From assembly GCF_900103545.1 (NCBI RefSeq), contig NZ_FNHH01000016.1, forward strand, positions 31,524 through 95,523: 64,000 nt of DNA, given 5' to 3'. Origin of the DNA: Daejeonella rubra. Lineage in GTDB: Bacteria; Bacteroidota; Bacteroidia; Sphingobacteriales; Sphingobacteriaceae. The translations under genes and the position numbers were made by a program. Positions 54,730 through 63,667 of the stretch are shown one piece after another; the first letter of the stretch is position 1, and every line of letters starts with the position of its first letter. Below the pieces are notes generated by a model that made no database searches, had not been told where the DNA came from, and saw only the letters and a program-made list of their open reading frames with translations.

Positions 54730-55824
54730 TTAATAAACCTTAACCATATAAACGAATGGTTCCAGTTTTTTAAACTGATCTTTTCTGCTTAATCCAGATA
54801 AGCTGTTACGTTTGCTTATGATTAACTTCTGATCTAATGAATCCTGAGGAATAGCCTCGATTGACTTCAGTATATAAGTTGATTTAATAGCAAAAGCTGC
54901 TCCATCGACCTGAGTTTGTTTTCCATTGATTATTCCAATGATGTTACCACGGTTGTCAAGCAACGGGCCTCCGCTATTTCCAGGGTTTACAGGAATTGAA
55001 ACCTGGTAAGCGACTGTATCACCCGCATAACCATTTTTTGAACTCAGGTATCCTTTACCAAAAACCTGATCATCTCTGGGAAAGCCTATAGTGAATACAT
55101 CCTCTCCAACATCAGAAACAGTCTTTTTAAAGGTATAAGGTAATATATCCAGATCCTTAAAAGCTGGATCCGTGATTTGCAGGACAGCCAGGTCATAAGT
55201 TGGATCGATGTAAATCATTTTAGCTTTAAATGCTTCACCTTCTGAATTTTGAACATAAACAGAATCTGCACCCTGAACAACATGGTAATTAGTTACCACA
55301 TAGCCATTGGAAGATAGAGCAAAGCCTGTCCCACCAAACTGACCGGGATTAGCCGGACCTGTTGATGGTTTATCATTAATGTTTTTGATCAGAGCGTTCT
55401 GAGATTTTTTGATACTATTTATTTCTCTACGCAAAAGGCTGACATTTGTTGAGATCGTTTTTGAGAAATATCCGGTAGAAAGAAGTGTGCCGCTAACTGC
55501 AATAAGCGCTACTGTAGCAGCAATTGCGGTGTTGATCCTGTATTTTTTCCACATTCTCCTGATAATTGGTGCTTCAGGAGCTACCTGACTCTTAAGATCG
55601 TAGATATCCAATGATTCATGAATTGCATTCATTTCAGATGATAATTTCATCCTGTCTGCATAATCCGTTAAATGGAGAACCAAATTCTGTTGTTCAACAA
55701 CTTTAATATCGAATGCAGGATCTTCTACCCTTTTCTTTTCAAAATCAGCTATTTCAGAATCCGTTAATTCCCCTCTCAGGTAGGCATCAATTTGATTGGT
55801 CAATTCTATATCGCTCTTCATCAT
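54730..55824 (-). CDS. Transmembrane anti-sigma-like/trypsin-like protease fusion
   Basis: 364 residues. The cytoplasmic N-terminus (1-75) reads like the anti-sigma segment of Bacteroidota ECF regulators (IDAYLRGELTDSEIADFEKK, then DPAFDIKVVEQQ). One TM helix spans about 98-117. A short coiled coil (about 128-150) leads to a complete S1C/HtrA-type protease: His181 (TNYHVVQG), Asp211 (PTYDLAVL), Ser284 (NPGNSGGPL). There is no PDZ domain. It directly follows the ECF sigma gene (7-bp gap). The layout suggests a single protein that senses envelope trouble and holds or releases the sigma factor; this is inference. A start at 55821 is equally possible. Confidence 0.85.
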   Translation of the reverse strand: MMKSDIELTNQIDAYLRGELTDSEIADFEKKRVEDPAFDIKVVEQQNLVLHLTDYADRMKLSSEMNAIHESLDIYDLKSQVAPEAPIIRRMWKKYRINTAIAATVALIAVSGTLLSTGYFSKTISTNVSLLRREINSIKKSQNALIKNINDKPSTGPANPGQFGGTGFALSSNGYVVTNYHVVQGADSVYVQNSEGEAFKAKMIYIDPTYDLAVLQITDPAFKDLDILPYTFKKTVSDVGEDVFTIGFPRDDQVFGKGYLSSKNGYAGDTVAYQVSIPVNPGNSGGPLLDNRGNIIGIINGKQTQVDGAAFAIKSTYILKSIEAIPQDSLDQKLIISKRNSLSGLSRKDQFKKLEPFVYMVKVY

Positions 55825-55831
55825 TTTTTAT

Positions 55832-56398
55832 TTAAGCTTGAAAAAATAGTTTTTTCAAGCGTTGCAGGCATTTATATTTCTGAGTTTTGGCATTATCAGC
55901 ATTGGTATACCCAAACTTCTCACAGATTTCCTGCATAGATCTGCTCTGCAAATAATAATCTTCAATAATGGTTTTACAAGGCTCTCCTAATTGATTAAGT
56001 GCCAGTTCCATCACTCTAAACTGTCTGTCCTTTTCTTCATGTCTTTCCAGGTCATCTTCAACAGGGATAAACTCAGAAAAATCCTCTATGTTTCTTAATG
56101 TCTTGCTTTGTGCATTTAATCGCTTAAGCCATAACCTTCTGGAAACAGAATATATGAAAGTTTTAAGCTTACTGTTAAGCTCGAAATTTCCACTTTTAAC
56201 TTTATTATAAAGGACGATAACAGACTCTTGAAAAACATCCTTTGCATCATCTTCGTTCCCACTATTATTTAGCACCAGTTGCAGCACCATTGGGAAATAC
56301 GTTACATACAAACGATTCAGTATTTCTTTTGAGTCATTCAGTATCCCTAAAATAATTTCACTATCTGCTGGGCCTGAACTTTTTATCTCTTTTTTCAC
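55832..56398 (-). CDS. ECF RNA polymerase sigma factor (GTG start)
   Basis: A 188-residue sigma-70 family ECF factor. Region 2 reads NEDDAKDVFQESVIVLYNKV and TFIYSVSRRLWLKRL. Region 4 reads LGEPCKTIIEDYYLQSRSMQEICEKFGY, then a helix ending KCLQRLKKLFF. The start is the GTG at 56398, since the next in-frame ATG is too far inside region 2. It is cotranscribed with the membrane protease/anti-sigma-like protein. It is divergent from the 63-residue lipoprotein, and GTAACCC motifs face both ways in the intergenic region. Confidence 0.92.
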   Translation of the reverse strand: MKKEIKSSGPADSEIILGILNDSKEILNRLYVTYFPMVLQLVLNNSGNEDDAKDVFQESVIVLYNKVKSGNFELNSKLKTFIYSVSRRLWLKRLNAQSKTLRNIEDFSEFIPVEDDLERHEEKDRQFRVMELALNQLGEPCKTIIEDYYLQSRSMQEICEKFGYTNADNAKTQKYKCLQRLKKLFFQA

Positions 56399-56422
56399 TA
56401 TTAATACTTTTTATGCGGAATT

Positions 56423-56477
56423 GTAACCCAATGATAGGGAAAATATTTTTTTATTTTTTTTGAATCTTAAGGGTTAC
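56423..56477. promoter_or_regulatory. Inverted GTAACCC motifs between ECF sigma and lipoprotein genes
   Basis: GTAACCC on the plus strand (56423-56429) faces the lipoprotein gene, and GTAACCC on the minus strand (56477-56471) faces the sigma gene. The AAC core fits -35 elements of many ECF promoters. Distances to the two starts (about 105 and 73 bp) allow a TSS roughly 35 bp after each. The -10 parts are in A/T runs and are not clear. Confidence 0.45.
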
Positions 56478-56534
56478 CTTTTAATGAATGGGGTATTAAG
56501 TGTAAATTATTTAAATATATTTAAACACTAAACG

Positions 56535-56726
56535 ATGAAAAATTCTTTCAAATTCGGTTTCTTAGCTTTAGCTATTTCTTTATCAGTTGCTGCTTGTAAC
56601 TCAAACAAAACTGAAGAAGCTGCTGTTGATTCAGTTGCTGTTGATTCTATGGCTGTTGATTCAGTTGCTGTTGATACTGCTGCTGTTGATTCAGTTGCTG
56701 CTGCTGATACTTCTGCTGCTAAGTAA
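56535..56726 (+). CDS. Small lipoprotein with Ala-Val-Asp-Ser repeats
   Basis: 63 residues. A lipoprotein signal (ISLSVAAC, Cys about residue 21) is followed by SNKTEEA and then by a repeat of A-V-D-S/T with V or M/A between copies, about six times, ending DTSAAK. The mature part is only about 43 residues, acidic and without aromatic residues, so it is probably unfolded or extended. The DNA repeat is nearly perfect (GCTGTTGATTC units). It is monocistronic with a strong terminator. It lies opposite the ECF sigma gene and may be a member of its regulon. Function is unknown. Confidence 0.75.
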   Translation: MKNSFKFGFLALAISLSVAACNSNKTEEAAVDSVAVDSMAVDSVAVDTAAVDSVAAADTSAAK

Positions 56727-56743
56727 TCAATTCAAAATTTACA

Positions 56744-56780
56744 AAAGCCATTCAGGATTTCCTGAATGGCTTTTTTTATT
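56744..56780 (+). terminator. Intrinsic terminator of the small lipoprotein gene
   Basis: Perfect 12-bp arms AGCCATTCAGGA and TCCTGAATGGCT with a 2-base loop (in practice a larger one) and a following T-run. Confidence 0.9.
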
Positions 56781-57014
56781 TGCAATAATCCATAATGGCA
56801 GGTTAAAGCAATAATTTTATAAATATTATCTCCAAAGGAAATTCAATTTTATATTATCAAACAGATGAAGCATGCAGTAATCAGAATTCTTTCATTATGA
56901 ATTTCTATTAAGAGGTGATTAAGTATTAGTAATTCCCTAATTACATTTCCATTGGTGTCCGGTTAAATTAAGGAATGGCAAGAAATCTTCATTTATGCTA
57001 TTAAATGGGGTGCA
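56781..57014. other. AT-rich spacer without features
   Basis: No gene, hairpin or repeat recognised between the lipoprotein terminator and the start of the repeat-like island. Confidence 0.4.
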
Positions 57015-57650
57015 TTATTAAAAATTTCGAAAAGCGAGCCCCCCTATAACCTTGCCTCCCTCTGTCGCCGGGTGGGCTCGACACTTTTGAAGGCCAAAAG
57101 TGCCCAAAAGCCTTCTTCAATCCCTAGGTGCCTTTTGTCACAAGACCACCACACATCAAAAAAAAGTGATCGCTGCTTTTGGGGGAAATCAAAATATGAA
57201 AGCCGTCCGGATATGATCCCAAAATCTAATGCTCGGAAGTGTTATTTGAAAGAAACTGCATCTGTTTTTTGATTTTTCCGGCACTGGGGATTGAATCGTT
57301 CTTCGGTTCCGTTTATCTGATATGAATAGTAGCTGGGACAGTGCGATGGGTAACAACCGTTCATGCAGATATCGGCCTCCTGGGATTTGGCAGTAAAGGC
57401 TCGCTTTATCCTTGCATTAACGATCATAAACCACTGCCTTTAAGTAATCCGGAGAAGTGTTGCAGATCCATTCATATATTTCACTTCCCTTAACACGGCT
57501 TGGATTACACCGATAGGATAAAGTGTGCTTTTACAACAAATACCGGGAAGCCGCGGCTCTTTTGCTTACTTTTCCAGCTGAAGGGAAAAGTAAGTGCCCT
57601 CTCCTGCGGCAGGAGCGGGATGATTTCAATTTTAATTGATCATTTACATT
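57015..57650. repeat. Hairpin-rich, gene-free repeat-like island
   Basis: About 640 bp, clearly less AT-rich than its surroundings and without a credible gene. It holds several strong inverted repeats. CACTTTTG/CAAAAGTG (57082-57089 and 57095-57102) competes with GAAGGC/GCCTTC (57089-57094 and 57110-57115). CTTACTTTTCC/GGAAAAGTAAG lies at 57565-57575 and 57584-57594. CTCCTGC/GCAGGAG lies at 57601-57607 and 57609-57615. The texture is that of a dispersed intergenic repeat family or the remains of a mobile element. I could not test for other copies in the genome. Confidence 0.5.
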
Positions 57651-57682
57651 TTTATCAGGACGCTAGTGATTACATTTTTAAC

Positions 57683-57716
57683 AAAAAAAAACGGGCCCTG
57701 TAAACAAGGCCCGTAA
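57683..57716 (-). terminator. Terminator of the RND efflux operon
   Basis: Arms ACGGGCC and GGCCCGT with a 10-base loop; on the minus strand they are followed by a run of ten or more T. It is 16 bp past the stop of the RND permease. Confidence 0.92.
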
Positions 57717-57731
57717 TAAATAAACAAAAGA

Positions 57732-60700
57732 TTACGCTATTTGCTTACTCTTTTTAAACCAGCCTTTAATACGTTTAGAATTTGAATCTCCAATTAGTAA
57801 CATACATGGCACAAGAATCAATGTCAGGAATGTTGCAAATCCTAACCCAAATATCATTGTCCAGGATAACGGTCCCCAGAAAGCTACATTGTCACCCCCA
57901 AAATAAAGGTGGGCATCAAAATCACTAAAAAGGGTAACAAAATCCATATTTAGACCTACAGCTAAAGGAATAAGACCAAGCATTGTTGCCGTAGCTGTAA
58001 GCAATACAGGTGTCATCCTGGTTCTGCCTGCTTCTATAATAGCCTCTCTTACATCCATCCCTTGTTCTATCAGCAGATCTGTAAATTCAACTAACAGGAT
58101 ACCATTTCTTACCACAATACCTGCTAAAGCCACAATACCCACTCCTGACATTACAATTGACATTTCCATTCTGAAAATTGTCACACCTAGCAAAACTCCG
58201 ATAATACTTAACACAATTTCACTCAAAATTATAAGTGGTTTGGTTATCGAATTGAATTGGGTAACCAGAATGATCAGGATAAGTCCTAATGAGATCATTA
58301 AAGCCGTTCCAAGAAACAGCATTGTCTCTTGCTGCTCTTCCTGCTCCCCTGCCATTTTCACTTCAATTCCTGCAGGTGCCTTAAACTGGGTAATTTCACG
58401 CTGAATATCAGCAACTACTTCATTTGGATTATAGTCGCCAAGTACATTAGAAGATAGAATAATGATCCTTTTTTCTTGTTTTCGTTTTATTCCACCATAG
58501 GTGTTTACATAATCAATGGATGCAAAAGATGAAAGCGGTACCTGACGAATTATTCCACCCATACCCATATCCCGGTAGGTAACTTTCATATTTCGAAGTG
58601 CATCCAGGTTATTTCGCTGACTTTCATTGGCCCGAAGATTAATTTCATAATCTTCATTTGCATCACGAAATTTTGATACTTCCTTGCCGAAAATTGCAGT
58701 ACGCAGGTCCATTCCTATCTGCCCGCTGGATATTCCTTCGCGGTTAGCACGTTCACGATCAATATCAAAAATGATCTCAGGCTTATTGTTTTGAAAATCA
58801 GATTTTAACTCTTCAACACCCGCAATTTGCCTTGTATCAAGATATTGTTTCAGATCTTCAGATACTTTAACGAGCGAATCGAGATTGTTTCCAGTGATCT
58901 CGATACTGATCGGCTTGGCAGTTGGGGGTCCACCCTGCTCCTGTGCAACTGTAATTTCAGCTCCGGGAATTCCCTTAACTGCCTCCCTTATCTTATCCAG
59001 ATAAGTGGAAGTACTTTCACCTGTACGTTTTCCAAATTCAGCAAATGCTACTGTCACCTTTCCCATATTCGGGTATTGACCCTGATCTTCACTTTGAGGG
59101 TCAGTTACACCAATGGTAACATTAGATATTATTGAAGTAACGTCCTTATTGTCTTTACCTACAACCTTTGTTACATCTGCTTCAACTTTCTTTAGCACCT
59201 CATTAGTATATGCCTGATCAGTACCAACAGGAAGCTGGACATAGACATAAACAAAATTGGGATCTCCCTTAGGAAAAAACACAATTTTGGGAGGAACAAT
59301 TGAGATAAGTATTAAGGTGAAGACAAATAGACCAACAGTTCCCCATAGTATTGCTCTTGGCCAGTTTAATGCCTTTCTAAGTAAGCCTGCATATTTCGCC
59401 TGAGCACGAGGCCAGACGTTCGTTTGAAAATTCCTGATCGTATTATTTAAGTAAAAATGATTCAGGAGATATAATAAAGAGATAAAAACGACCAGATTTC
59501 CAAGTCCGAAATTTATGAGATATCCAATTAATGCAACTCCACCAAAAATAAGCAGGGTACGAATCACACCTTTATCAAAACCGGGTTTTTCAGTTGAATG
59601 ATCTTCCGGCTGCATGAAATCAACAGCAAAAACAGGGTTGATTATATATGCAACCAGCAGAGAAGCCAAAAGAGTTATGATCAGGGTCATTGGAAGGAAA
59701 AACATGAACTCTCCAATAACTCCCGGCCAGAAAAGCAAAGGTACAAATGGAGCAAGTGTTGTCAGAGTTCCTGAAAGAACTGGCATAAATACCTCTGCAG
59801 CAGCTATTTTTGCAGCCTTCTTAATAGGCACTTTTCCATTGTCAAATATCCTGTGCGTATTTTCAATTACAACAATAGCATCATCAACTACTATCCCCAA
59901 TCCCAAAAGGAAAGAAAACAATACCATCATATTCATCGTGAAATTGAATCCCATGATCCCTCCTAATGCCGGCATAGCCATAAAGGCAATGAACATGGAG
60001 AGAGGCACTGATAAGGCAACAAAAAGAGCGTTTGTAATGCCCATGAAGAACATCAGAATAACAGTTACCAGGATAAACCCGATAATGATGGTATTGATCA
60101 GATCATGCAGTGTAACTCTTGTTCTGTTGGATTGATCGCCGGTAACAGTTACATTAAGATTTTTGGGCAATTGTCCTTGCTTCATCTCCAGAATAAGTGC
60201 ATTGATCTTATCCGAAGCATCAATCAGGTTCTCACCACTTCTTTTCTTTACGTTAAGTGTAATTACATTCTTCCCATATAAACGGGCATAGCTTTCCTGC
60301 TCCTTGAATGAATCCTTTACTTCGGCAATATCTCTTAAATATAAAGATGAACCCGTGGGAGTTTTAATGATCAGATCAGATATTTCATCGGCACTGGCAA
60401 ATTCCTTTTTAACGTTCAATGTTCTGCGAACCCCATCCATCTTAATGGTACCGCCAGAAATAGTCAGGTTTTCATATCCAACAGCTCGTTCAATATCTCC
60501 AAAGGAGATCTTAGCAGCAGCCATCTTATTCAAGTCAGCATTGATCTGAACTTCCTGCTCAAGAGCACCGATGATATCGACACCAGAAATTTCTTTCAGG
60601 CTTTCTACCTGGTCCTGTATATCTTCCGCGTACTTTTTAAGGCTTTTCAGATCATAGTCTCCAGAAATATTCAGATACATGATCGGGAGATCAGACAAAT

Positions 60701-61118
60701 TAATATCCTGCACATTGGGATCACTAGGGAGATCATTTGGCAGATCCTGTCTTGCTTTATCTACAGCATCCTTTACCCTTTGCTTTGCATCTTTTATATC
60801 TACATTAGTATTAAACTCAGCTGTAATTATCGAGAAATCCTGATAAGAATTAGAGGTTATTTTCTTTAGACCAGGAGCAGATTTTAATTGTTTTTCAATC
60901 TGCTTTGTAACAAGATTCTCCATATTGGCTGGAGAAGTACCGGGATAAACGGTCTGAACAAATATTTTGGGTATGATTACCTCCGGAAAATTTTCCTTTG
61001 GCAAGCCCACATAGGAGAAATAACCTATGACAGAAATAATAACGGTCAGTACATAAATTGCTGTCCTGTTATCAATTGCCCAACTGGAGGGTTTAAATTC
61101 TTTATTTTCGTCTTTCAT
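57732..61118 (-). CDS. RND efflux transporter, inner-membrane permease
   Basis: 1128 residues, an AcrB/HAE1-type proton-driven exporter. It has TM helix 1 at the N-terminus, two large periplasmic loops and two groups of helices. The proton-relay aspartates are in TM4 (GLGIVVDDAIVVIENTH). The protein is longer than AcrB by about 80 residues, in part owing to an added hydrophobic and linker insert near residues 505-575 (after the mid-protein TM block) and in part near the end (FSDFDAHLYFGGDNVAFWG). It follows the adaptor gene by 25 bp. The substrate range cannot be read from sequence. Confidence 0.93.
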   Translation of the reverse strand: MKDENKEFKPSSWAIDNRTAIYVLTVIISVIGYFSYVGLPKENFPEVIIPKIFVQTVYPGTSPANMENLVTKQIEKQLKSAPGLKKITSNSYQDFSIITAEFNTNVDIKDAKQRVKDAVDKARQDLPNDLPSDPNVQDINLSDLPIMYLNISGDYDLKSLKKYAEDIQDQVESLKEISGVDIIGALEQEVQINADLNKMAAAKISFGDIERAVGYENLTISGGTIKMDGVRRTLNVKKEFASADEISDLIIKTPTGSSLYLRDIAEVKDSFKEQESYARLYGKNVITLNVKKRSGENLIDASDKINALILEMKQGQLPKNLNVTVTGDQSNRTRVTLHDLINTIIIGFILVTVILMFFMGITNALFVALSVPLSMFIAFMAMPALGGIMGFNFTMNMMVLFSFLLGLGIVVDDAIVVIENTHRIFDNGKVPIKKAAKIAAAEVFMPVLSGTLTTLAPFVPLLFWPGVIGEFMFFLPMTLIITLLASLLVAYIINPVFAVDFMQPEDHSTEKPGFDKGVIRTLLIFGGVALIGYLINFGLGNLVVFISLLYLLNHFYLNNTIRNFQTNVWPRAQAKYAGLLRKALNWPRAILWGTVGLFVFTLILISIVPPKIVFFPKGDPNFVYVYVQLPVGTDQAYTNEVLKKVEADVTKVVGKDNKDVTSIISNVTIGVTDPQSEDQGQYPNMGKVTVAFAEFGKRTGESTSTYLDKIREAVKGIPGAEITVAQEQGGPPTAKPISIEITGNNLDSLVKVSEDLKQYLDTRQIAGVEELKSDFQNNKPEIIFDIDRERANREGISSGQIGMDLRTAIFGKEVSKFRDANEDYEINLRANESQRNNLDALRNMKVTYRDMGMGGIIRQVPLSSFASIDYVNTYGGIKRKQEKRIIILSSNVLGDYNPNEVVADIQREITQFKAPAGIEVKMAGEQEEQQETMLFLGTALMISLGLILIILVTQFNSITKPLIILSEIVLSIIGVLLGVTIFRMEMSIVMSGVGIVALAGIVVRNGILLVEFTDLLIEQGMDVREAIIEAGRTRMTPVLLTATATMLGLIPLAVGLNMDFVTLFSDFDAHLYFGGDNVAFWGPLSWTMIFGLGFATFLTLILVPCMLLIGDSNSKRIKGWFKKSKQIA

Positions 61119-61143
61119 CTTATTCTATAATGTATGACCCTGA

Positions 61144-62238
61144 TTAATTAGATTTTATCAAATCACCAGGACTTAAACCATCCATGCCTGCAACAATCAC
61201 CTTATCACCTGCCTTGATACCTGATAATATTTCAGCACGGCCTTCAGATATTTTACCTGTCTGAATATTAACTCTCTTTGCTTTTCCGTTTTCAGAAATA
61301 AAAACATAATCGCCAACCTCTGCCTTTTGAATTGCAATAACCGGGATAACCAGCGCCTTAGAATTCTGATAATCGATTATTTTAAGAACTGCAAGCATGT
61401 TTGGACGGTAATTCCGGTTTGAAGGAAGCTTAATTTCAACATTAAAACTTCTGGAAACCGGATCTATGGTTTTTGAGGCAAAGGAAATCTTAGTCGAAAC
61501 AGTATCCGGAACATCAGGCAAAATTACCTGGACATTGTCACCCTGGTTTACACGGCTGGCATAAGATTCAGCTATCTGTGCCTTAGCTGTTAATTTATTT
61601 GCATTTACAACCCGAATGCCAGACATTCCAGGCATAACTGCCTGACCTACTTTCAGATCCATAGCATCAATGCTGCCTGATATTGGAGACTTAATTTTAT
61701 ACATTGACATCTGAGATCTCAAAGTTGCAATACGACGCTCTGCAGCATCTTTTTGAGTTTTGGCACTCAAATACTGAACCTCTGTTCCAATTTTTTGATT
61801 CCAGAGATTCTTCTGTCGTTCAAAAAGCGTTGTCGCAAGCTCAAGCTGGGTTTGTAGTTCTGAAATATTCTGGCGCAACACCTGATCATCTATTTGTGCC
61901 AATACCTGACCCTTAACTACGTTCTGTCCGATATTTGCAAATACCGCAGTTACAACACCCTGAGCTTCCGGATTAACCTGAACATTTTCTTCTGCATCGA
62001 TCTTACCCTGCACTTCAAGATAATTCTGAAATGAGCTTTCAGTAACTTCCAGAACATTCACATCTTTTACATCATTGGCTGCAGCGGCAATGCCAACTTC
62101 ACTTTCAAGTTTTTCTATTTTTGCATTAAGTTCCGTTCTCTCCTTTTTTAAGGCGTCAAGTTCAGATTTCTTGTCGGTGGGTTTTCCTCCACAAGAGGCC
62201 AAAAAAACGGCAGCAGAGATGAATATTATTTTCTTCAT
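61144..62238 (-). CDS. RND efflux periplasmic adaptor lipoprotein
   Basis: 364 residues. A lipoprotein signal (AAVFLASC, Cys at residue 16) precedes a coiled coil (DALKKERTELNAKIEKLESE), a biotinyl-lipoyl-like half motif (VNPEAQGVVTAVFANIGQNV), an alpha-helical hairpin and beta-barrel (about 210-290), and a membrane-proximal end with AEILSGIKAGDKVIVAG. It links the permease to the TolC-type channel. The order tolC, adaptor, permease on one strand marks a complete tripartite system. Confidence 0.92.
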   Translation of the reverse strand: MKKIIFISAAVFLASCGGKPTDKKSELDALKKERTELNAKIEKLESEVGIAAAANDVKDVNVLEVTESSFQNYLEVQGKIDAEENVQVNPEAQGVVTAVFANIGQNVVKGQVLAQIDDQVLRQNISELQTQLELATTLFERQKNLWNQKIGTEVQYLSAKTQKDAAERRIATLRSQMSMYKIKSPISGSIDAMDLKVGQAVMPGMSGIRVVNANKLTAKAQIAESYASRVNQGDNVQVILPDVPDTVSTKISFASKTIDPVSRSFNVEIKLPSNRNYRPNMLAVLKIIDYQNSKALVIPVIAIQKAEVGDYVFISENGKAKRVNIQTGKISEGRAEILSGIKAGDKVIVAGMDGLSPGDLIKSN

Positions 62239-62322
62239 TTGTGTTTAATTTTTGATTTTAATTATGTCAAGACTGGCAGCAATTCAATAATGAGTGCTAT
62301 TAGTATATATTTTTGCTGGATA

Positions 62323-63660
62323 TTAATAGACAATTTTACCTAAGGCTCTATCAACATTAACCTTATTTATCAGAAGATCATATAAGGCGTTGATGTAGTT
62401 ATTCTGTGATTCCTTTAAAGAGGTTTCAGCTGTTGTTACTTCGATACTCGAACCAACTCCCTGCTCGTATTTGATCTTTGTTACTCTTAATACCTCTTGA
62501 GCTAATTCCATATTGCGCTTTTGATTTTCCAATGATTTCAAACCATTACGATAAACCGTTTGTGCCTGTTCAACTTCCAGATTGATCCCATTTCTAAGGT
62601 TAACAAGGTTATTTTCGGTCTTTAAAACTTCCAGCTTAGCATTACGAACCTGATATGTTTTTATGCCTCCTGAAATGAGTGGAACTGACAGACGAAATCC
62701 AATAACTGTTGTTGGAAAACTCCTGTCCATTAAGCTTAAAAATTCATTTGACTGCAAACTTCTTGAAGTGCTTCCAAAAGCAGACAGAGATGGCAGAAAC
62801 AAACTTTTATATCTTTTAAGATCTAGTTCATTCAGCTTTTTCTGAGTTTCCAGCAAAGAATATTCGATTCTGTTTTGGTAAGCGGTAGTATCTCTAACTG
62901 CTATCGACTCTTCAACCTGCAAGCTTCCTATCGAATCTTTTAGCGCCAGTTTGAATTGAATGTTCATACCCATTTGAAATTTCAACAGGTTCACGTTCAG
63001 CTCCAATAACCTGATCACATTTCCACGTTCAGTTTCAAGGTTATTATTCAATACTGTTAATCTATCCACATCGATCTTTTCAACAAATCCGTTCTTGAAA
63101 AGTGCTTCAGTATCATTTAAAGATTTCTTTAATCGAGCCATGTTGGCATCAAGGAGACTTAACTGCTCGTTACTGACCAAAACCGAATAATAAGCCTTCG
63201 TTACTGCCACTGCTGTTTCAATGCGGCTACGTTTCAAATTCTTATTGGAAAGCTCCTTAAATGTTTTGGAAGCCTGTAAGCCTACCAGATAGGACCCATC
63301 AAATAACAACTGATTTAATTCCAAACCAAAAGAGGATTGATATTGAACACCGAACTGTACAGGAACCTGAGTTCCTGGCTGCCCGAAAAACTCTCCCGGT
63401 AATAAATTAGTCGGCACCTTTAGGAAATCCTGAAAGTTGACATTTCCATTAACCTGAGGTAAACCAATACCAATTGTTTGTTTAACAGTATTTTTGGCGA
63501 TTTCTTCATCAATGGTTGCATTCAAAACCGAGGTCTGGTGATTTTGTGCATAATCAATAGCTTCTTTCAAGCTAAAACTTGCCAGAGAATCAGTTAATTG
63601 CGCCTTGACTGATACCACAGAAAAAAGGCAAAAAATTAAGCTTAGATATTTATATTTCAT
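62323..63660 (-). CDS. TolC family outer-membrane efflux protein
   Basis: 445 residues. A signal peptide (FCLFSVVSVKAQ) is followed by two outer-membrane-efflux-protein repeats: the first with SLKEAIDYAQNHQTSVLNATID, the second after about residue 240. Long periplasmic helices and a C-terminal KVNVDRALGKIVY complete it. It is the outer-membrane channel of the RND system, 84 bp upstream of the adaptor gene, and the first intact gene of the operon. Confidence 0.92.
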   Translation of the reverse strand: MKYKYLSLIFCLFSVVSVKAQLTDSLASFSLKEAIDYAQNHQTSVLNATIDEEIAKNTVKQTIGIGLPQVNGNVNFQDFLKVPTNLLPGEFFGQPGTQVPVQFGVQYQSSFGLELNQLLFDGSYLVGLQASKTFKELSNKNLKRSRIETAVAVTKAYYSVLVSNEQLSLLDANMARLKKSLNDTEALFKNGFVEKIDVDRLTVLNNNLETERGNVIRLLELNVNLLKFQMGMNIQFKLALKDSIGSLQVEESIAVRDTTAYQNRIEYSLLETQKKLNELDLKRYKSLFLPSLSAFGSTSRSLQSNEFLSLMDRSFPTTVIGFRLSVPLISGGIKTYQVRNAKLEVLKTENNLVNLRNGINLEVEQAQTVYRNGLKSLENQKRNMELAQEVLRVTKIKYEQGVGSSIEVTTAETSLKESQNNYINALYDLLINKVNVDRALGKIVY

Positions 63661-63667
63661 ATTTATT

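Noticed and set aside
56610..56720. Evenly spaced short repeats suggestive of a CRISPR or iteron array
   Set aside because: The units are contiguous codons of the small lipoprotein, with no spacers.
57242..57427. 61-codon minus-strand ORF in the repeat-like island
   Set aside because: No promoter, no neighbours and composition like the rest of the island; more likely part of a non-coding repeat.
57500..57703. 67-codon plus-strand ORF in the same island
   Set aside because: It runs across two strong hairpins and into the operon terminator, and shows no protein-like pattern.
59614..60135. Long antisense ORF (173 codons) inside the RND permease gene
   Set aside because: It is a shadow of a well-identified permease coding sequence.
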